A DNA stretch of 64,000 nucleotides from Escallonia rubra (GCA_033065855.1 JAVXUO010002210.1:1-64000); one strand, 5' to 3'. Positions 44,492-57,495 are shown, numbered from the stretch's first letter. Made by a program: numbers and translations. The notes: generated by a model not told the origin, from the letters alone.

Positions 44492-47400
44492 TCATCTTTT
44501 ATTTGAAGGGATGTCTGAAATGGGAAGAATCAAAGAGAACGCAGAATCGTCAAAGCTCAAGGGTGTCTCCTTAAGGATACACTTGGTATGGATCGCAAAG
44601 GGTTCCCATGCCCCGAGGAACCAAGATCCTAGAGATCTATGACGCTTTAGTCCCAAGAAAGACTGAAGCATTTTCCTTCGTTTAACATAACGCAGCTCCG
44701 ATCCATCTGACACGGTCTTAGGAAGGGGTTTAGTGCTCTTCCGATCCAAAGGAACCGCGGAGGCGCAGGACAGAAGAGGGTAGGATAAGGTTATGCGTTC
44801 AGAATCAGATCTTTTTCTCTTGTGGTGGCGTAGAAAACTACTTTTAAAAATAACGTTCTCCAGCCAATGCAGATCAGATTTTAGAATACCTAAATCTAAA
44901 CGTCTTCTATTTTGAAAGGAGGTTCGGAAGAAAAAACTGGTGCTAAGAGAACAATCATGCAGTAATGGTGTGACTATATGAAGATGCCGTTCTAAGCATT
45001 TTGAAAGACTAGAGTTAAGGAGAACAGCCATTGATACGAACATGATATAGAGTTTTGTGGGTGCACCTGGTGGTTCCTGATTGATGGCTGCATGCTGGAT
45101 GAGAGTAGATTTATAACGTTTGGTGCCGTCCAAGTCCATATCATCCTCCTTTGCTTCAAAGCGTTTGCGTTTTGAATTTCCAGAGGAGCCACTAGCTGCG
45201 GCACTGGAGTTTGTTGATGAGGATATCTCAGTTTGTTGGTACGAAGGTACCATAATCAAAGATTTTAAGCAGCTGTCATCCTTCCTTCCTTCCTCATTGA
45301 GTTCTTCTTCAAAGTCTGGTGCAGAAAACCGTGTGCCCATTCGGCCAAAATGGTTGAGTATAGGAGCTGTATGAGGTTCAAAGATGGGACATATTTTTGT
45401 TCGTTCTAAGGAATGGACGCCCGATGGTTCAAGATGTGTCGAGGTGTTTGGGTATATAGAGAGAGTTAAATCATTTTTGAGCTGGTGAAGAGCAGATGGT
45501 GAAAACGTTGGTGAAGTAGAGGGAGTTAACCAAGTGGAGGTGCAGAGGATGGAAGATGATTTAGTGAAGGCCAGCAGGTTGGAAGGTGCGAGGGAAGATG
45601 CTTGGAGAAGAGGCTCTGGTAGGTGTGAAAGGTCTTGCGGTTCTGGGGGGCTGCACAGCGGAGTGTGTCCGCGTCCCTGTGAAGCAGAAAGGCTGGGGAA
45701 GAAATTCAGTGAACTGGGTTGGGAGTTTGGGACCAAAGGAAGGCTAGAGTGTGCTGGTGATGAGTTGAATGATCTTTGCAGGGAGAAAAGTTGGCCCAGA
45801 AATTGATTCGGACTGGAGGATCCTAAAAGGTTATGAGAGAGGTAAGAGTTGATGGGTTGGACTAGCAACTGAAGCCCAAGATCCGAAAGGCTTATAATAA
45901 ATTGGGCCCAAATGTGTAAGTTATTTGGCTGGCCCATCACATGTTCAGCTAAAGGTAAGATATGTGTAGTTGGTTCAAAGGCAGAGAGTTGATTGTGCTT
46001 TAGAGCCATAGAAAAACTTCCCTCAGGTCCCACCTCTCCACTTGTAGTAGACATCAGACAGATTTCCGGAGAAGAGATATTGTTTACTGTTAAGCTAGAT
46101 ATGAGAGGATTTGGTAGAATTTGATTTTGAAGTTCACCTAGTATCTCCTCTGACGTGTTCAAAGATACATGTGTCAACGTGGCTTGTTCCAGATCTGGGT
46201 TCATGATGGGCGAATTTGCTGTAGGGATTTGTTCAGAGATTTGGTCATGATTCACGGGTAGAAATTTCACTGCTTCAGTCTCCGGCACCGGAATAGTTTC
46301 TAGGTAAGAATTTTCTGGTGAAGCTTCTAATAATTCAATATCGGAATATGAACTTTCCTCAAATTCACCTTCACAAAGGATTTCATCAGCTTCGGTGTCG
46401 CCGTCGGTGATATCATTTTCCAAAATTTGTTCGATGTCAATATCCATCATATCATCAATCGGCAGTTGTTCTAACTGTTCGAGGATGTCATCTATAGGAA
46501 GGAGATGAGCAAATTGATCTGACTCAGCATCAGAGTTTACCTCAATTGCATTATCGTGAACTTGAGGATCCATTGGACCATTACAATGCGCAGGTATGGG
46601 ATTAGGAAGAAAATCTGGGTTAGCATTGAGATTTACTTGAGGGTTTTGGGGTTCAAACATTTCGGGATGGTGAGGCAGCCCTCCATCTTCGGGTTCAGAG
46701 TCTACTTCATTTTCCCCAGCTTCAAAATTTAAGGAATTCACAGCAGTTGCAAACGAGTCATCTTCACTGACTTCTGGGGATGGATTAGGGGAATATGCTT
46801 CATAAGCATGGTTAATATGCATCCCTGTATTATCACTGTAAATAGAAATTCGTGAAGTCCTATTCCAATCTGAATTAGGCAGTGCTCTAAGGGGTTTAGC
46901 AAACATTGGATAGTCGTTAAGATAGAAGGTTTCATATAAGTCCGGGCCTGGAATATGCGCTGTTCTTTTTGCTAAAGGGGCGACAATAGCGGGTAGGGAA
47001 GATTTGCATTGTGTGTTGTTATGACCAATACAACCACACCTAAAATAAGCCGAGAACACCCTTTCATATGTACACCGAAGAAGTTGCACACCGAGGTTAT
47101 CGAGGAGATGAATAAAAACACCAGGAAGAAGAGGGGTATCGATAAGGACTCGCTCTTTTATCCAAAAATAGTCTTTGTTCTTCTGTCTTAGCTCCGACCA
47201 GTCTATTTCTAGGATAATTCCATAGACCAATCATTTCCGCCAAGTGATAGTGAAAACAATCACTGGGTACTTGGCTCACACGCATCCATAAATCAGCCGT
47301 ATGAAATTTTACAGTGGAGTAGAGGACGTGAGGATACCACGCTTTCAAGAGCAATAAAGCGCCGAAGATGTTCCATGGACCATTGTGTAGAACCAGATAA

Positions 47401-47669
47401 GCATCTGACTCAACAGTGAAATGAAAGAGAAATATAGAGGGAACTTTAGAGACTGTTACCTGTCCTTGTAAAGCCCAGCATTCATTAATTTGGCATTGAA
47501 TTTTCCGTTCTGAGAAAACACGTGTGTCAATAAATGTGCCAAGTAGGATTTTTTCTGTGCCTTCACGTGCATTGCGGACAATTTGTTCATTCAGCGGAAT
47601 CATATACGTCCACATATTCAGATAGTTGTCTTCAAGAATGTTACCATAAGTGGAAAAATACTCCTCCAT
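44492..47669 (-). pseudogene. LINE ORF1 (nucleic-acid-binding, gag-like), frame-shifted
   Basis: The N-terminal part resembles DUF4283 (SKVPSIFLFHFTVESDAYLVL, GPWNIFGALLLLKAW). A one-base frame change near 47225 separates it from the rest. The zinc knuckle reads AYFRCGCIGHNNTQC, where the first Cys of the CCHC pattern appears replaced by Tyr. A long Ser/Pro/acidic region follows to 44492. ORF1 proteins bind LINE RNA; this copy would not be functional. Confidence 0.85.
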
Positions 47670-47986
47670 GTGCGTAGCTGGGTCAGTGAAAAGAGGGAAA
47701 GAGAGATGAGGTTGGTGTTACTAAAGCTGAAAATGATGGTTGTGTTGTTGGAAGTGGTCCCAGTGAGAGGAGGTGAAGGGAGCCGTGGAAGCAGAAGGGA
47801 TTGTGAGTCTTTCTGAAAAGGTTTGGTTTGGAAAGGAAGGTTGAGTGGGAGGGGATGGTAAGATCTTGCAGAGGTACTGGTGTGAAGTGTAGTTGGTCAG
47901 AAAGAAGGTTAGAAGATATTTGAGATCTTTGCTTGTTAGAGAGTATTCCGACGTGAGAAACGCTATACTCCGTATGTTGAGGTTCT

Positions 47987-48508
47987 GTGAGGCAGAGAAA
48001 GTAAAGAGAAGAAAGGAAATACGGAGCGGGTAATTTGGGTTAGCGTTAAGTTCGACGCGTGCATAAACCGGCACACGGTTACCGTTAGCACGTAAAACTT
48101 TACAATATAATACATTAGGCTATATTAGGATTTTTGGCAAAATTTTATAATTTTCTGAAATCGTATGAAGTTTTAGTATTTTCTGTAATTTCAGATTCGT
48201 AAAATTCTTTTGGAGCCTTTAAACCTTGAAACTATTATGGGAAAAATTAGCGTAATGTTTTTATGGTATAACTACGTCTCAGTTTGAATTTGATGATTTT
48301 TCGACTTGATTTGCTATGGTTTTCATATTGCATTGGTTTTAGCAAAACAAATAATTAAAAATACTTTTAATGCCTTTTAATTTCTGATTTAAATTTTTAT
48401 AATTTTTATACATATTTCAAAGCTGTTACAAAAACTATGGGACTTTATTTTCAGATAGATGTAATTATGGATATTTATGGGCTTTTCTAGCATTTAAAGA
48501 AATTATAA
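47987..48508. other. Solo-LTR-like sequence between the LINE and the 48.5-kb TIR element
   Basis: AT-rich, no gene seen. It is assigned to the LTR-like element by the target duplications on both sides. Confidence 0.6.
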
Positions 48509-48517
48509 TAATTCAAA

Positions 48518-49886
48518 GGATCATTTGCACATAAAACCTTATACTATGGGGGTGGGTGCGCACTTCACCTCACTGTTTCAATTTTAACTTAATTCACCTC
48601 AATGTTTCTCAATTTGAGCGTAATGCACCAATTGACGGGCTGAAGTCCAATTTATTGGATGCCCGTCAACCTCTTAGGGGTAAATTTGTCACTTTACACT
48701 ATTTACCACCATGGCAGCCAAGTCATCACCATTAACCAATAAAGAATTGACACGTGCCAATATTTTGCTCACCTTCATCTTCCCTTACATCATCAATTGA
48801 TCCACCGGAACAGCCTAATCCACTTCTGCCGCAACCCCCAGCAACAACTCTATACCACTTCTGCCGTAACCCCTACCTAACACCCCTATCCCATTTCTGC
48901 AGCAACCACCACCAACACCCTTAACCCATTTTTGCCACAACCACTACCACTATACCCACACCAACACTCTTTTACCCACTTTTCCCGCAACCACCACCCA
49001 ATACCCCTATCACACTTCTACCGCAACCACCACAAACCCACTTCTGTCGCGATAACCCCAACGACCCCTATACCCACTTCCGCCGCCACCATTACAAACT
49101 CAGGGACAAATGCACAGATTTTCACCATTATCGAAGCCCAATAGCCTCTGCTTTAGGAACCGTGAATCCCTTATTTTGGCACGATTGTGTCGCGGCAAAG
49201 TTAACGGCGAAGCCCGATACTTTCATTCTATTTTTTATTTTGGCATGAAAATCTGGCCTGAAAAAAGTGAGGGTGGAGAGAGAAAGGGGATCTGGGTATT
49301 ATGTTAGGGATTTGGTTGTAGTGGTGGTTGTGGGGCTTCATGCTTGGCTGCCTGAACACTGAAAAGCATTGTTATTGTGTTTCATTTTGCGTCAATATTA
49401 CCTTCTGTTCAGCTCTCCATACACCTTGATATGTATGTACAACAAAGGCCTTTTGTTCCTTTTGTCCTGAGCCATTGCTTGGTGTGGTTTTTGCCATGAA
49501 TGTAGAGTTTAGGAGCTTGAATACATGTGTTGATCAGAGGTGAGGCAGTAAAGAACAGATAGGTGATGAGGCATAGTGTGATTAGAGTTGAGAGAAAGCC
49601 ATTAGTTCCCTTTTTCATTTTGTACAGGAGGAACGTGAAGACCAAGGTAGCCTGGTGCAGCCAGCTGATGCCCTTATTTTGCGGGCTCTGCCATGTGGGA
49701 AGAAGGGATGAAGTTACAATTTTATCCCCAAGAGATTGACGGCGTCCAAAAAAATGGACTTCAGACCGTCAATTGGTTAATTACACATCAATTAGTGAAC
49801 AGTAAGGTGAATTGCACCAAAATTGAAATAACAAGGTGAAATGCGCACATGTACCCATAGTATAAGGTTTTATGTGCAAATGATCC
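48518..49886. mobile_element. 1369-bp Mutator-like TIR element with perfect 9-bp duplication
   Basis: The ends GGATCATTTGCACATAAAAC and GTTTTATGTGCAAATGATCC are inverted; similarity runs ~180 bases, including CAATTGACGG. TAATTCAAA lies at 48509-48517 and 49887-49895. The inside has a C-rich ~45-bp minisatellite (CCACTTCTGCCGCAACC units, 48820-49090) and a minus-strand open frame (49409-49645) with one hydrophobic stretch. It may be captured sequence; I do not recognise it. Confidence 0.93.
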
Positions 49887-49895
49887 TAATTCAAA

Positions 49896-51161
49896 AATAT
49901 TTGAAAATCCAAAAAATTCATATTTTTGTCTTTTATTAATGTTTTAAGCTATAAAAGTGTTTTATTGTAATTTATTAAGAATTTTGGGATATCATTACGC
50001 GTTAAGGAGTGTATAGGGTTTTCCGCTAGGTTCATCGTGTGCGGGAACCATTTTGAGTTGAACGATTTCGGAGTTAGAAATGAGCATCGTTTGGGTAGTG
50101 AATATTAGGTTTATAGTATATTAGTATAGATTGTGTTCAAACAAATGGATTGCCAATCTAGGATTATTCAGAGAATTTTGATCGAGGTTGCGTAGCATTG
50201 CATAGCGTGGATCGAGGTAAGGAATTCTATCCGAACCCTACTTCATCGTTCTAATTTCAAATGTTTTATTATGGCAGCTTTATGAACTGCATTGATTCGA
50301 ATTTATGTTTGTTATAAAAGATGTTTTGAAATTGCCCATGAAACTCTAAATTGAGCCTTATAGTGATCGTTTGGAATTCTGTTTCATCTCATCTTGGAAT
50401 TCATTGTTCATTCGATATGTTTATTGATTGTTCATTGTAAAGCATTTTCAATTGTATTTACTCCTTCTAAATGTTGACATGAGTTAGTAATTTGGGAGTT
50501 ATAAGGATGGTCTGTATTGCTGCAGTTATAAGGATGGTCTGTTGGTTGGGTTATACTAGTACCTAGATGGACTAGTCAGTGTACATATGCATATGTAAAG
50601 CGTATCGAGTACTGTCGGGGTGGCTTTGCTATAGTGTACTGCTCATGTTCAACGTTTTCTATTCCTATTTTTATTATACATAAAGTGTTTTGAATAACTG
50701 TTAATTGAGGAATTAAGTTAATACTCGTCCCTGTGTTTATATCTAAATAATTGAGATTTCATTTAAAAGTGTTTCGAAAGGTTATTATTTGACTTGAATA
50801 TAAAATCGTCTGTATCATTTTGTTGTTTTAAATCTTTGTGCGACCTTACTGCGCTCTCAAAAGCTCACCCTCCTTTGATTTTCTTTCCGCAGGTTGCCTG
50901 AGTATGGATTAGAGTTGAGCGATAGAGAAATTAAGATAGTATTGATCGATAGAACCCCTGCTCGGGTTAACATCATTATTTAAAATTCTCGGACTTAGTT
51001 TAGATGTTTCAATTATGACAGCCTATTAGGAGTATGATTTAATTTATGGATTACTTGCTATGACGTTTGTGATATTATTTGGTTAAGTTTGAGGTATTAT
51101 TCTCTTATCGTAAATGATCGATCGATTGTTTAACGTTCCGAAAAATTACCGACATGTTACA
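49896..51161. other. 3' part of the solo-LTR-like element
   Basis: No gene. A splice-acceptor-like CTTTCCGCAG near 50892 and CTCACCCTCCTTTG upstream fit a spliced LTR transcript. A short direct repeat AGTTATAAGGATGGTCTGT occurs at 50497 and 50525. Confidence 0.6.
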
Positions 51162-51166
51162 CTGCA

Positions 51167-51243
51167 TGTATGAGAGAGAGAGAAGGAAATGAAGGAGAGT
51201 GAGAAGAAGAAGGAAAACAAAGGAGAGAAAGTAGGTCTGCATG

Positions 51244-51289
<46 letters not shown>

Positions 51290-51550
51290 AAAGGAAGAGG
51301 AGAGAGAAGAAGAAGGAAAAAAAGAGAGAGAAAGTGGGTCTGCATGTATGTGAGAGAGAGAGATAGAGAAGGAAAGGAAGGAGAGAGGAAAAGAAGAAGA
51401 AGAAAAAAGAGAGAGAGAAAGTGGGTGTAGTCTGTAGGTGGGTGTAGTCTGTGTGTGTGTGAGAGAGAGAGAGAGATGAGAGAAGAAGAAAAAGAAGAGA
51501 GAGAAAAAGTGGGTGATGGGTCTCCATGTGAGAGAGAGAGAGAAAAGAAA
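51167..51550. repeat. GA-rich microsatellite, right arm of the 16-kb element
   Basis: Continues the GTGGGTCTGCATGTATGAGAG units seen at 37.6-37.9 kb, confirming that the LTR-like element split one array. Frames are artefacts. Confidence 0.95.
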
Positions 51551-51555
51551 AAAAA

Positions 51556-52836
51556 GGGGAAAATAGGGAATGACCCCCTCTACTTTACACGTTGTGCGAT
51601 TTGCCCCCCTCCACTTCAAAGTTAAGCACTAAACCCCCCCACAGTTATAGAAAATGGGCACTTTAGACGGAAACTGTTAAATATAACAGCGCGTGCCAAC
51701 ACGCGCGTTGACTAACGATTTTTTTTTTGTAAATGACATTTTTGCCCATTGTCTCCTTTTAGAAAAGAAAATCAGAAAAAACCCTAATTCTAACCACCCC
51801 CCCCCCCCTCCCCCCCGCAACCCAACCCCCTATCCCCCAACCCAATTCTGTCAACTCCCCCGACCACCCGACCACCGCACCCCTTCGTCTCCCCGTCTGC
51901 CTCCCTCTTCCCTGTCGCCGCACCACCCTCCCCATTCCCCTTCCCCGTCGCAGCGACCGCCCTTCTCCTTCCCCTTCCCCGTCGCCGCGACCGCCCTCCC
52001 TCTTCCCCTTCCCCGTCGAGGTGATCCATTAATTAACACGGCATTGATGAAAATTTGAATTGAATTGAAATGGGATTTAGAGAGAGAAAGGGCTGACGGC
52101 GGTGTCTCAACGGCGTGGGTTTGCCAAGGGGCTTGCCGGCGGCGTATCAGCGGTGTGAGTTGCCAAAGGGCTTCCCAGCGTGGTGGGGTGGGTTTGCCAA
52201 GGGGCTTGCCGGCGTGGTGGGGTGGGGCGAGTCTGCCGGATGGTGGGCCGAGAGAGGCTGCCGGCGGCGTGGGGTGAGGAGGACGCTTGGGCTGCCGGCG
52301 GCGGGATCAGATCTGGAGAAAGAGAAGAGAAACCCTAATTTGAAAATTAGGGTTTTGAAATCCTAATTTTAAGGTTTCAAAACCCTAATTTTTAAATCAG
52401 GGTTTCAAATCCTCTAATTTTAGCATTTCAAAAGCTTAATTTGCAAATTAGTTGCTAAACCTAACGTCAATCGCGTTTCCTTTTTTTTTTTTTTTGTAAC
52501 TCGCTGGTGGTCGGAGAAAAAGACAAGTGGTTATGATCAGTGAAGTGGTTGTGCTCAGTGAATCACCAATTGTAGCGGGGTTGACCAGAGGAGGAGGGTC
52601 ATGGGCAAAAATTGTAATTTAAATTTGAGGGGGGGAAATTGCACACCGTGTATAGTACAGGGGGTCATTAGCTAATAAAGAAATAAGGGTATTTTGGTCA
52701 TTTCACGCTATTCATAACGGATCCGTCTAAGGTGCCCATTTTTTGTAACTGTGGGGGGGTTTAGTGCTTAACTTTGAAGTGGAGGGGGCAAATCGCACAA
52801 CGTGTAAAGTAGAGGGGGTCATTCCCTATTTTCCCC
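51556..52836. mobile_element. 1281-bp Mutator-like TIR element with 10-bp duplication
   Basis: The ends start GGGGAAAATAGGGAATGACC and continue CTCTACTTTACACGTTGTGC; the inverted match is ~120 bases. AGAAAAAAAA flanks both sides (51546-51555 and 52837-52846). The left interior is C-rich; the right interior has GGCTTGCCGGCG repeats and the palindrome AAACCCTAATTT..AAATTAGGGTTT. No gene is convincing; the plus-strand Pro-rich frame at 51693-52058 starts inside the TIR and follows base composition. Confidence 0.92.
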
Positions 52837-53149
52837 AGAAAAAAAAAGAAGAAGAAGAAAGTGAGGAAAAAAATCAATTTGAATTGAAAATGTAAAAAAA
52901 GTACATTGAAAATGTACAAAAGGATGGCCACGTGGCCACATGGATAGATTTTATGTCCTTTTTTTTCTTCCTAATGATAGCCCTATCTCTTTGACTTTCT
53001 AATGGCATCGGTTATCCATCAGTCGAGGTACTTATTTGGTACGCTATTTAAAAGTTGGGTACTTTTTTGGCGCACTTTCAAATTTGGGTACTAAAGTTGT
53101 ACTTGGGGTAAACTTGAATGTGCAATTTTGGGATTAAGCCTTGTTTATT

Positions 53150-53527
53150 CGTAGCATGGGATGGGATTTGAATATAATTGAAGGAGTAGATGAAAATTTC
53201 ATATATGTACAATGGATTCAAGGTTTTTTACTTACTTTTTTCTTCTCACTAAAGAAAATGTTGAACGTAACATATATGTCAAAGCAGGTTTTTGTAGCAG
53301 GTTGTCATCGAGTTAATCTTGAGATTTTGAAACCAAAAAAACAAAAAAAATAAAAAGTGTCAATTAATGCCGAACGACCTCCAAAGTCGGCTGCCAATCA
53401 AAAGACTAAAAATAAAGTATTTTGTACTCGAGCTAATATCCAACGTTTAGGCCATAGAGTAATGATATGATCTTAATATCTGTCAAATCATCATCCTTTC
53501 TCACACACCCCGTCCTTCCTCAAATCC
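53150..53527. other. Sequence after the 16-kb element, no gene seen
   Basis: AT-rich with an open frame (53141-53353) beginning in the target duplication and ending in Lys-rich sequence. There is no recognisable domain. Confidence 0.5.
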
Positions 53528-53588
53528 CTGGTTTCAGCATCACTGTCACATTTCTTCCCTGGTTTCAGCATCACTGTCACATTTCTTC
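53528..53588. repeat. ~31-bp direct duplication
   Basis: CCTGGTTTCAGCATCACTGTCACATTTCTT-type sequence occurs twice back to back. Confidence 0.9.
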
Positions 53589-53779
53589 CTCAACTAATGC
53601 TCAAGTTCCACAATGACCACCATTGCCATATTTGCATCTCCATGGCGACGTATCGTACTATGGTACACCTTTTGCAGTAATATCTTTTCTTTGAAGTAAA
53701 TAAGAAAAAAAAATTATCAAAAGATAATTCTCCCGCCTTTTGCTAGTTTTGTTAAATGGCTAACACATATATTCCTCCA

Positions 53780-54240
53780 CCATAGCCATTTGTTAGATTT
53801 CTCTACCTTCAATCCCCATCAATTTCATGCATTGCCATACCATCACCCACCACCACGTTTAATCATTCATTTAATTCCTATAGACAACAATTACCATCAC
53901 CATGACTCATTAACCACCAAACCCTCTGAAAAGCCCAGCCATACCGAGCACTGTCAATTCCAAGCATTGTCGTACCATTAATCACCAATAGCACCTTTAA
54001 TCGTCCATTCAATCCCTCTAGACAACAATTACCATCACCATGAATACTTAGCCATCACGCCTTCTTCTAAAACCCACAGCCATACCAACCACCGTCAATT
54101 CCAAGCATTCTCATTCGTCAACCAACACCGCCGCCACCACCACCACTTATAATCATCCATCTAGTCCTTCTAGACAACATTTACCATCACCATAAATCCT
54201 TAACCATCACGCCCTTTTCCGAAACCCCCAACCCCCTACA
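53780..54240. repeat. ~160-bp imperfect tandem repeat, three copies
   Basis: Each copy has a TAGACAACAATTACCATCACC-like core, then CCATCACGCC or its variant, CCATACC and TCAATTCCAAGCATT. Frames in it are not conserved between copies, so it is not a gene. Confidence 0.85.
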
Positions 54241-57200
54241 ACTTTTGATTCTGTTACAACCTCAATCCTTAACCTATGGAAATCGATCTGTATACTAACT
54301 CAAACTCTACAAATCCATACACCAAAACATCATCACTATGAGTCTCATCTTTCTACAAACCATTTTTAGCCACCAATAAAGTCACCTAGCAACCCATAAT
54401 CAGCCTTCACGTGCCTTTCTTTTTTCGCGCGTCTATCTTTCATTTCAAACTTTTAGAATAACCTAGCAAGATCTCTTACGAACTCCAAAGCTCACATTTA
54501 CCTTCTCGTGAATCAATAAGAAACAAAAGTTGAGGTATGGCTACTTGTTTAACTATTACTATAATTCCCACCTCTAATTGTGGCATTTTCCACAACCACA
54601 ACCATTGCCGTATTTGTACCTTCATATTTACCACCATCATTTACAACTCTTGCATTTACCTCTTTTTCTATAAAGTAAAAGTAACAAAGAAAAGTAATCA
54701 TCATCGTCCTGCCATTTCTTACTAGTTCTATGATATTGTTGAGGCGTTTTTCCTCTACGATGACCATCTATCACAACTACTATTATTGTCAATCGGCACC
54801 TCTCCACAAACCTAACCACAACAGTCTTCTCATTACTCACAACCACCCTTATGAATTCCATTTGGGTCTTGGCTTAGCATTTGTTGGCATGGCTGAAGAT
54901 GCTACATATTTGTCAATAACTTAACTTAGGAAGATTTCTCAACAACTTTAAAGATACATCTACCTCAATATGAATGTGTAATATACAAAAGGTGAGGTAT
55001 ATCTACACAAAGTTTTTGCTATGTTCATGTATCTACAGCTATATATGTCACAAAAGGTGTGCGATCTCATTGTTTGGATAGGGAATTAGAATTTGTATTT
55101 AGCTAATCATAATTAAACAAGACATATTAAGTAGTATAGTATGGCCACAACATTAAATAATGCTCCATGTTTCAGTAAGATAAAATGGAGCACTAATAGT
55201 GGTTTTTGTCATGACATTTTACTGGGGCAAAATTAACTTAAAGCTCCCGACACACATGTGAAATATTCAAGGAATGTCTATTTTTACACCTTATCACGTT
55301 TTTCCATATTATCATCCGTCATTAAACGACATATGTTTTGTCATTCATGTATTTTTTTAGCAACAAAAAAGGGTGTGTAACTGCATATAGGGTGTGAAAA
55401 TAGATACTTCCAACTATATATGGTTTGAGAGCGGTCCTGCTAAAATTTGATTAAATTATAATCAGTTGTCATATGTAATTTCCTTTCTTATCTACCACAA
55501 TTCCTCCATAATGACATCCAAGACATGTATTAATTCACTCCAATGAATATGTGAAATACCAAAACTACCTCTCAAGCTACTGCCTAATTACTTAGGGTAT
55601 AGTCATAACCAAAGAAAAGTAGTGAAGAAAGAAAGGATTAGGCCTAGTCTATTATGGTATCTATGTTACATAGCCTCTTCGAAATGCGTGAAGTATCCAT
55701 GCTAGATACCTGACACTTCGACATGTGTATAGGATACGTGTCCGACACGTCTCACAGGATATGCAACTATGAAAGCTATCTATGGTATTCCATACAATTC
55801 TCATAGCCTTTAGATGAGATAATTTTTTTAAGGCAATGTACGACACATAAAAGACCAATTTACCTTACGAACAACTATAAAAATTACAAACTTGAATTTT
55901 TTTTCGTGTCCGAGTGTCTTTGATTTTAAAAATTAGACATATTAGACGCTTGGACATGTAGGTGACCCAGACACTCACACCGAGTCCATATAACATAGAT
56001 TATAGTAGGACTGGGACATTAAGTAGAAATTATATTGCTATTGTAATAGATGTACATACCTTAAATACTTGATCAGCTATGTTAACTCTCATCAGTATCT
56101 AGGCAAATAACGTGTTGTTTCTTTGTAACCTAGTGATCTTTTCTCTGTTTGTTGCTTCAAGTGCATAAAGAGGTCTGACCTATAGGTAGATCGAAGATAT
56201 GTTTTTAAGCGAAATTAAGGTGCAACTATTAATGCGTTCAACATATAATTTACTAAACTTCACTAAACTATTGTTGCTTAGTAGAGAATGTCCTATCAAA
56301 GAAGAAAGTGTCATAACAACTAAAGATTACTCACCAGATAACAACTAATTTTACTTGTAATATCAAGAAATAATTTATACATATCCTAGAATAACCAACT
56401 GCAAACATAAATTGATTATCCTAGTAATGAAGGTAATGAGCTCAGAAAAGGTTCCAAAACTATACGTAGTTGCAAAGAGGACCTATGTTTGCACTATTTT
56501 TGTACACGCGCTCATACTTAAACACACACATGCTTCAGAATCAAATTGCACATTTTATTCAAACACCTTTGAGGCCTATGGGGGGAAAAGACACTAATAA
56601 GAAAGCTCAGTCAACTGCGAAACATAGATAAAATTCTTCAACTGCACTAACAAATGGCAGTTTTTTCGGTATATTTGAGCCAAACTGAGGTAGTCATCAT
56701 CCTTGGAAGCACCTCAGATTAGTCATATTAATATTGTGGGCATATTTTTAATGTATTTTGGGTAAACAGAGAAACAATTAATAAGAGACTCCTTCTTTTC
56801 ATAAATTGTTGGGGAGAATTGTCATTAGGACTCTTCCATAGATAACATTGATGCCTATTCGCACGCGCTTGCTCATCAGTGCTATTCCAGCCATGAAAGA
56901 AAGAGCCTGGGGAAAAAATTTCACACATAATAAGGTTTGGAACATAAAGCCCCGTAATTTAGGTATATTTATAACATTAGGATTGATGGAGTTGGGGAGA
57001 AGATAGCAAGAAGATAAGCATATAAAAGGTGATGGAGTAAAACGTTCGGGACGATCGGGTGTATGAGAAAACATTGTATCTAACTCTCAAGGGATTTAAT
57101 GTTGTAGTTAGCAAAGCAAAGTACAATGGAAAGTAAGATGAAGTTAGTATCTAAAAAACATTTCATCCACTGGACAGGAAGTATCAAAGTAAATAGGATA

Positions 57201-57495
57201 TCCACAATGCTATATGATGGTCATGTCTAGTCCTGCCCTAGATACAACAAAAAGCTAAGTTTTTAGTCTAGCAAGAAGTACTCATCCTCCGCTCGTGAAC
57301 TCAAGTTAGAGCTTCACTATAGATCATTGTAGGGAGCAGCAATGGCACCAGGGATGTTTATTAGATGTATTAGTTAATTAGAAACACGTCTAGATTGGAA
57401 GGACAGAACCTCACAAGGCAAACATGACATCCTTACAACAAAAAGGAGCAGTTGCACAACATTTACTTACATCAATATATTAGGGTGTCCTCTAC
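54241..57495. other. Non-coding stretch, no gene recognised
   Basis: Short frames only. A possible small MITE is near 55270-55425 (TGTCTATTTTTACACCTTAT facing ATAGGGTGTGAAAATAGATA). A stretch near 54580-54640 resembles 53613-53650, suggesting an old duplication. No RNA gene is seen. Confidence 0.45.

Larger units (their letters stand above)
40069..47971 (-). mobile_element. Full-length L1-type LINE
   Basis: The 3' poly(A) appears as poly-T from 40069. A 15-bp target duplication GTATGTTGAGGTTCT lies at 40054-40068 and 47972-47986. It contains ORF1 and ORF2, both broken. The 5' leader is ~300 bases. Confidence 0.95.
37942..51161 (+). mobile_element. Solo-LTR-like element (TG..CA ends), split by a LINE and a TIR element
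   Basis: It begins TGTAACACCCCC and ends ATGTTACA; CTGCA is duplicated at 37937-37941 and 51162-51166. Removing the LINE and the 48.5-kb TIR element leaves ~3.9 kb. A TATA box (TTTTATATATAAAC near 38426-38439), a splice donor (TTCG|GTAAGTTT near 38561) and an acceptor (CCGCAG|GTTGCC near 50893) suggest a transcribed LTR. No gag or pol is present. It is most simply a solo LTR of a long-LTR Ty3/gypsy family. A related 5' segment lies at 60783. Confidence 0.7.
37006..53140. mobile_element. 16.1-kb Mutator-like TIR element, swollen by nested insertions
   Basis: The left end from 37006 (GGCTTAATCTCAAATATG, AAGTATAACTTTAGTACC, TTTGAAAGTGCGCCAAA) matches the right end at 53140 in inverted orientation over ~210 bases. 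A perfect 9-bp duplication TTGTTTATT lies at 36997-37005 and 53141-53149, the size typical of Mutator-like elements. Without the nested elements the body is only ~1.6 kb of GA-rich sequence with no gene, so it is non-autonomous. Confidence 0.88.

Noticed and set aside
51693..52058. Pro-rich 121-codon frame in the 51.6-kb TIR element
   Set aside because: Starts inside the TIR and follows C-rich composition; no domain or splice support.
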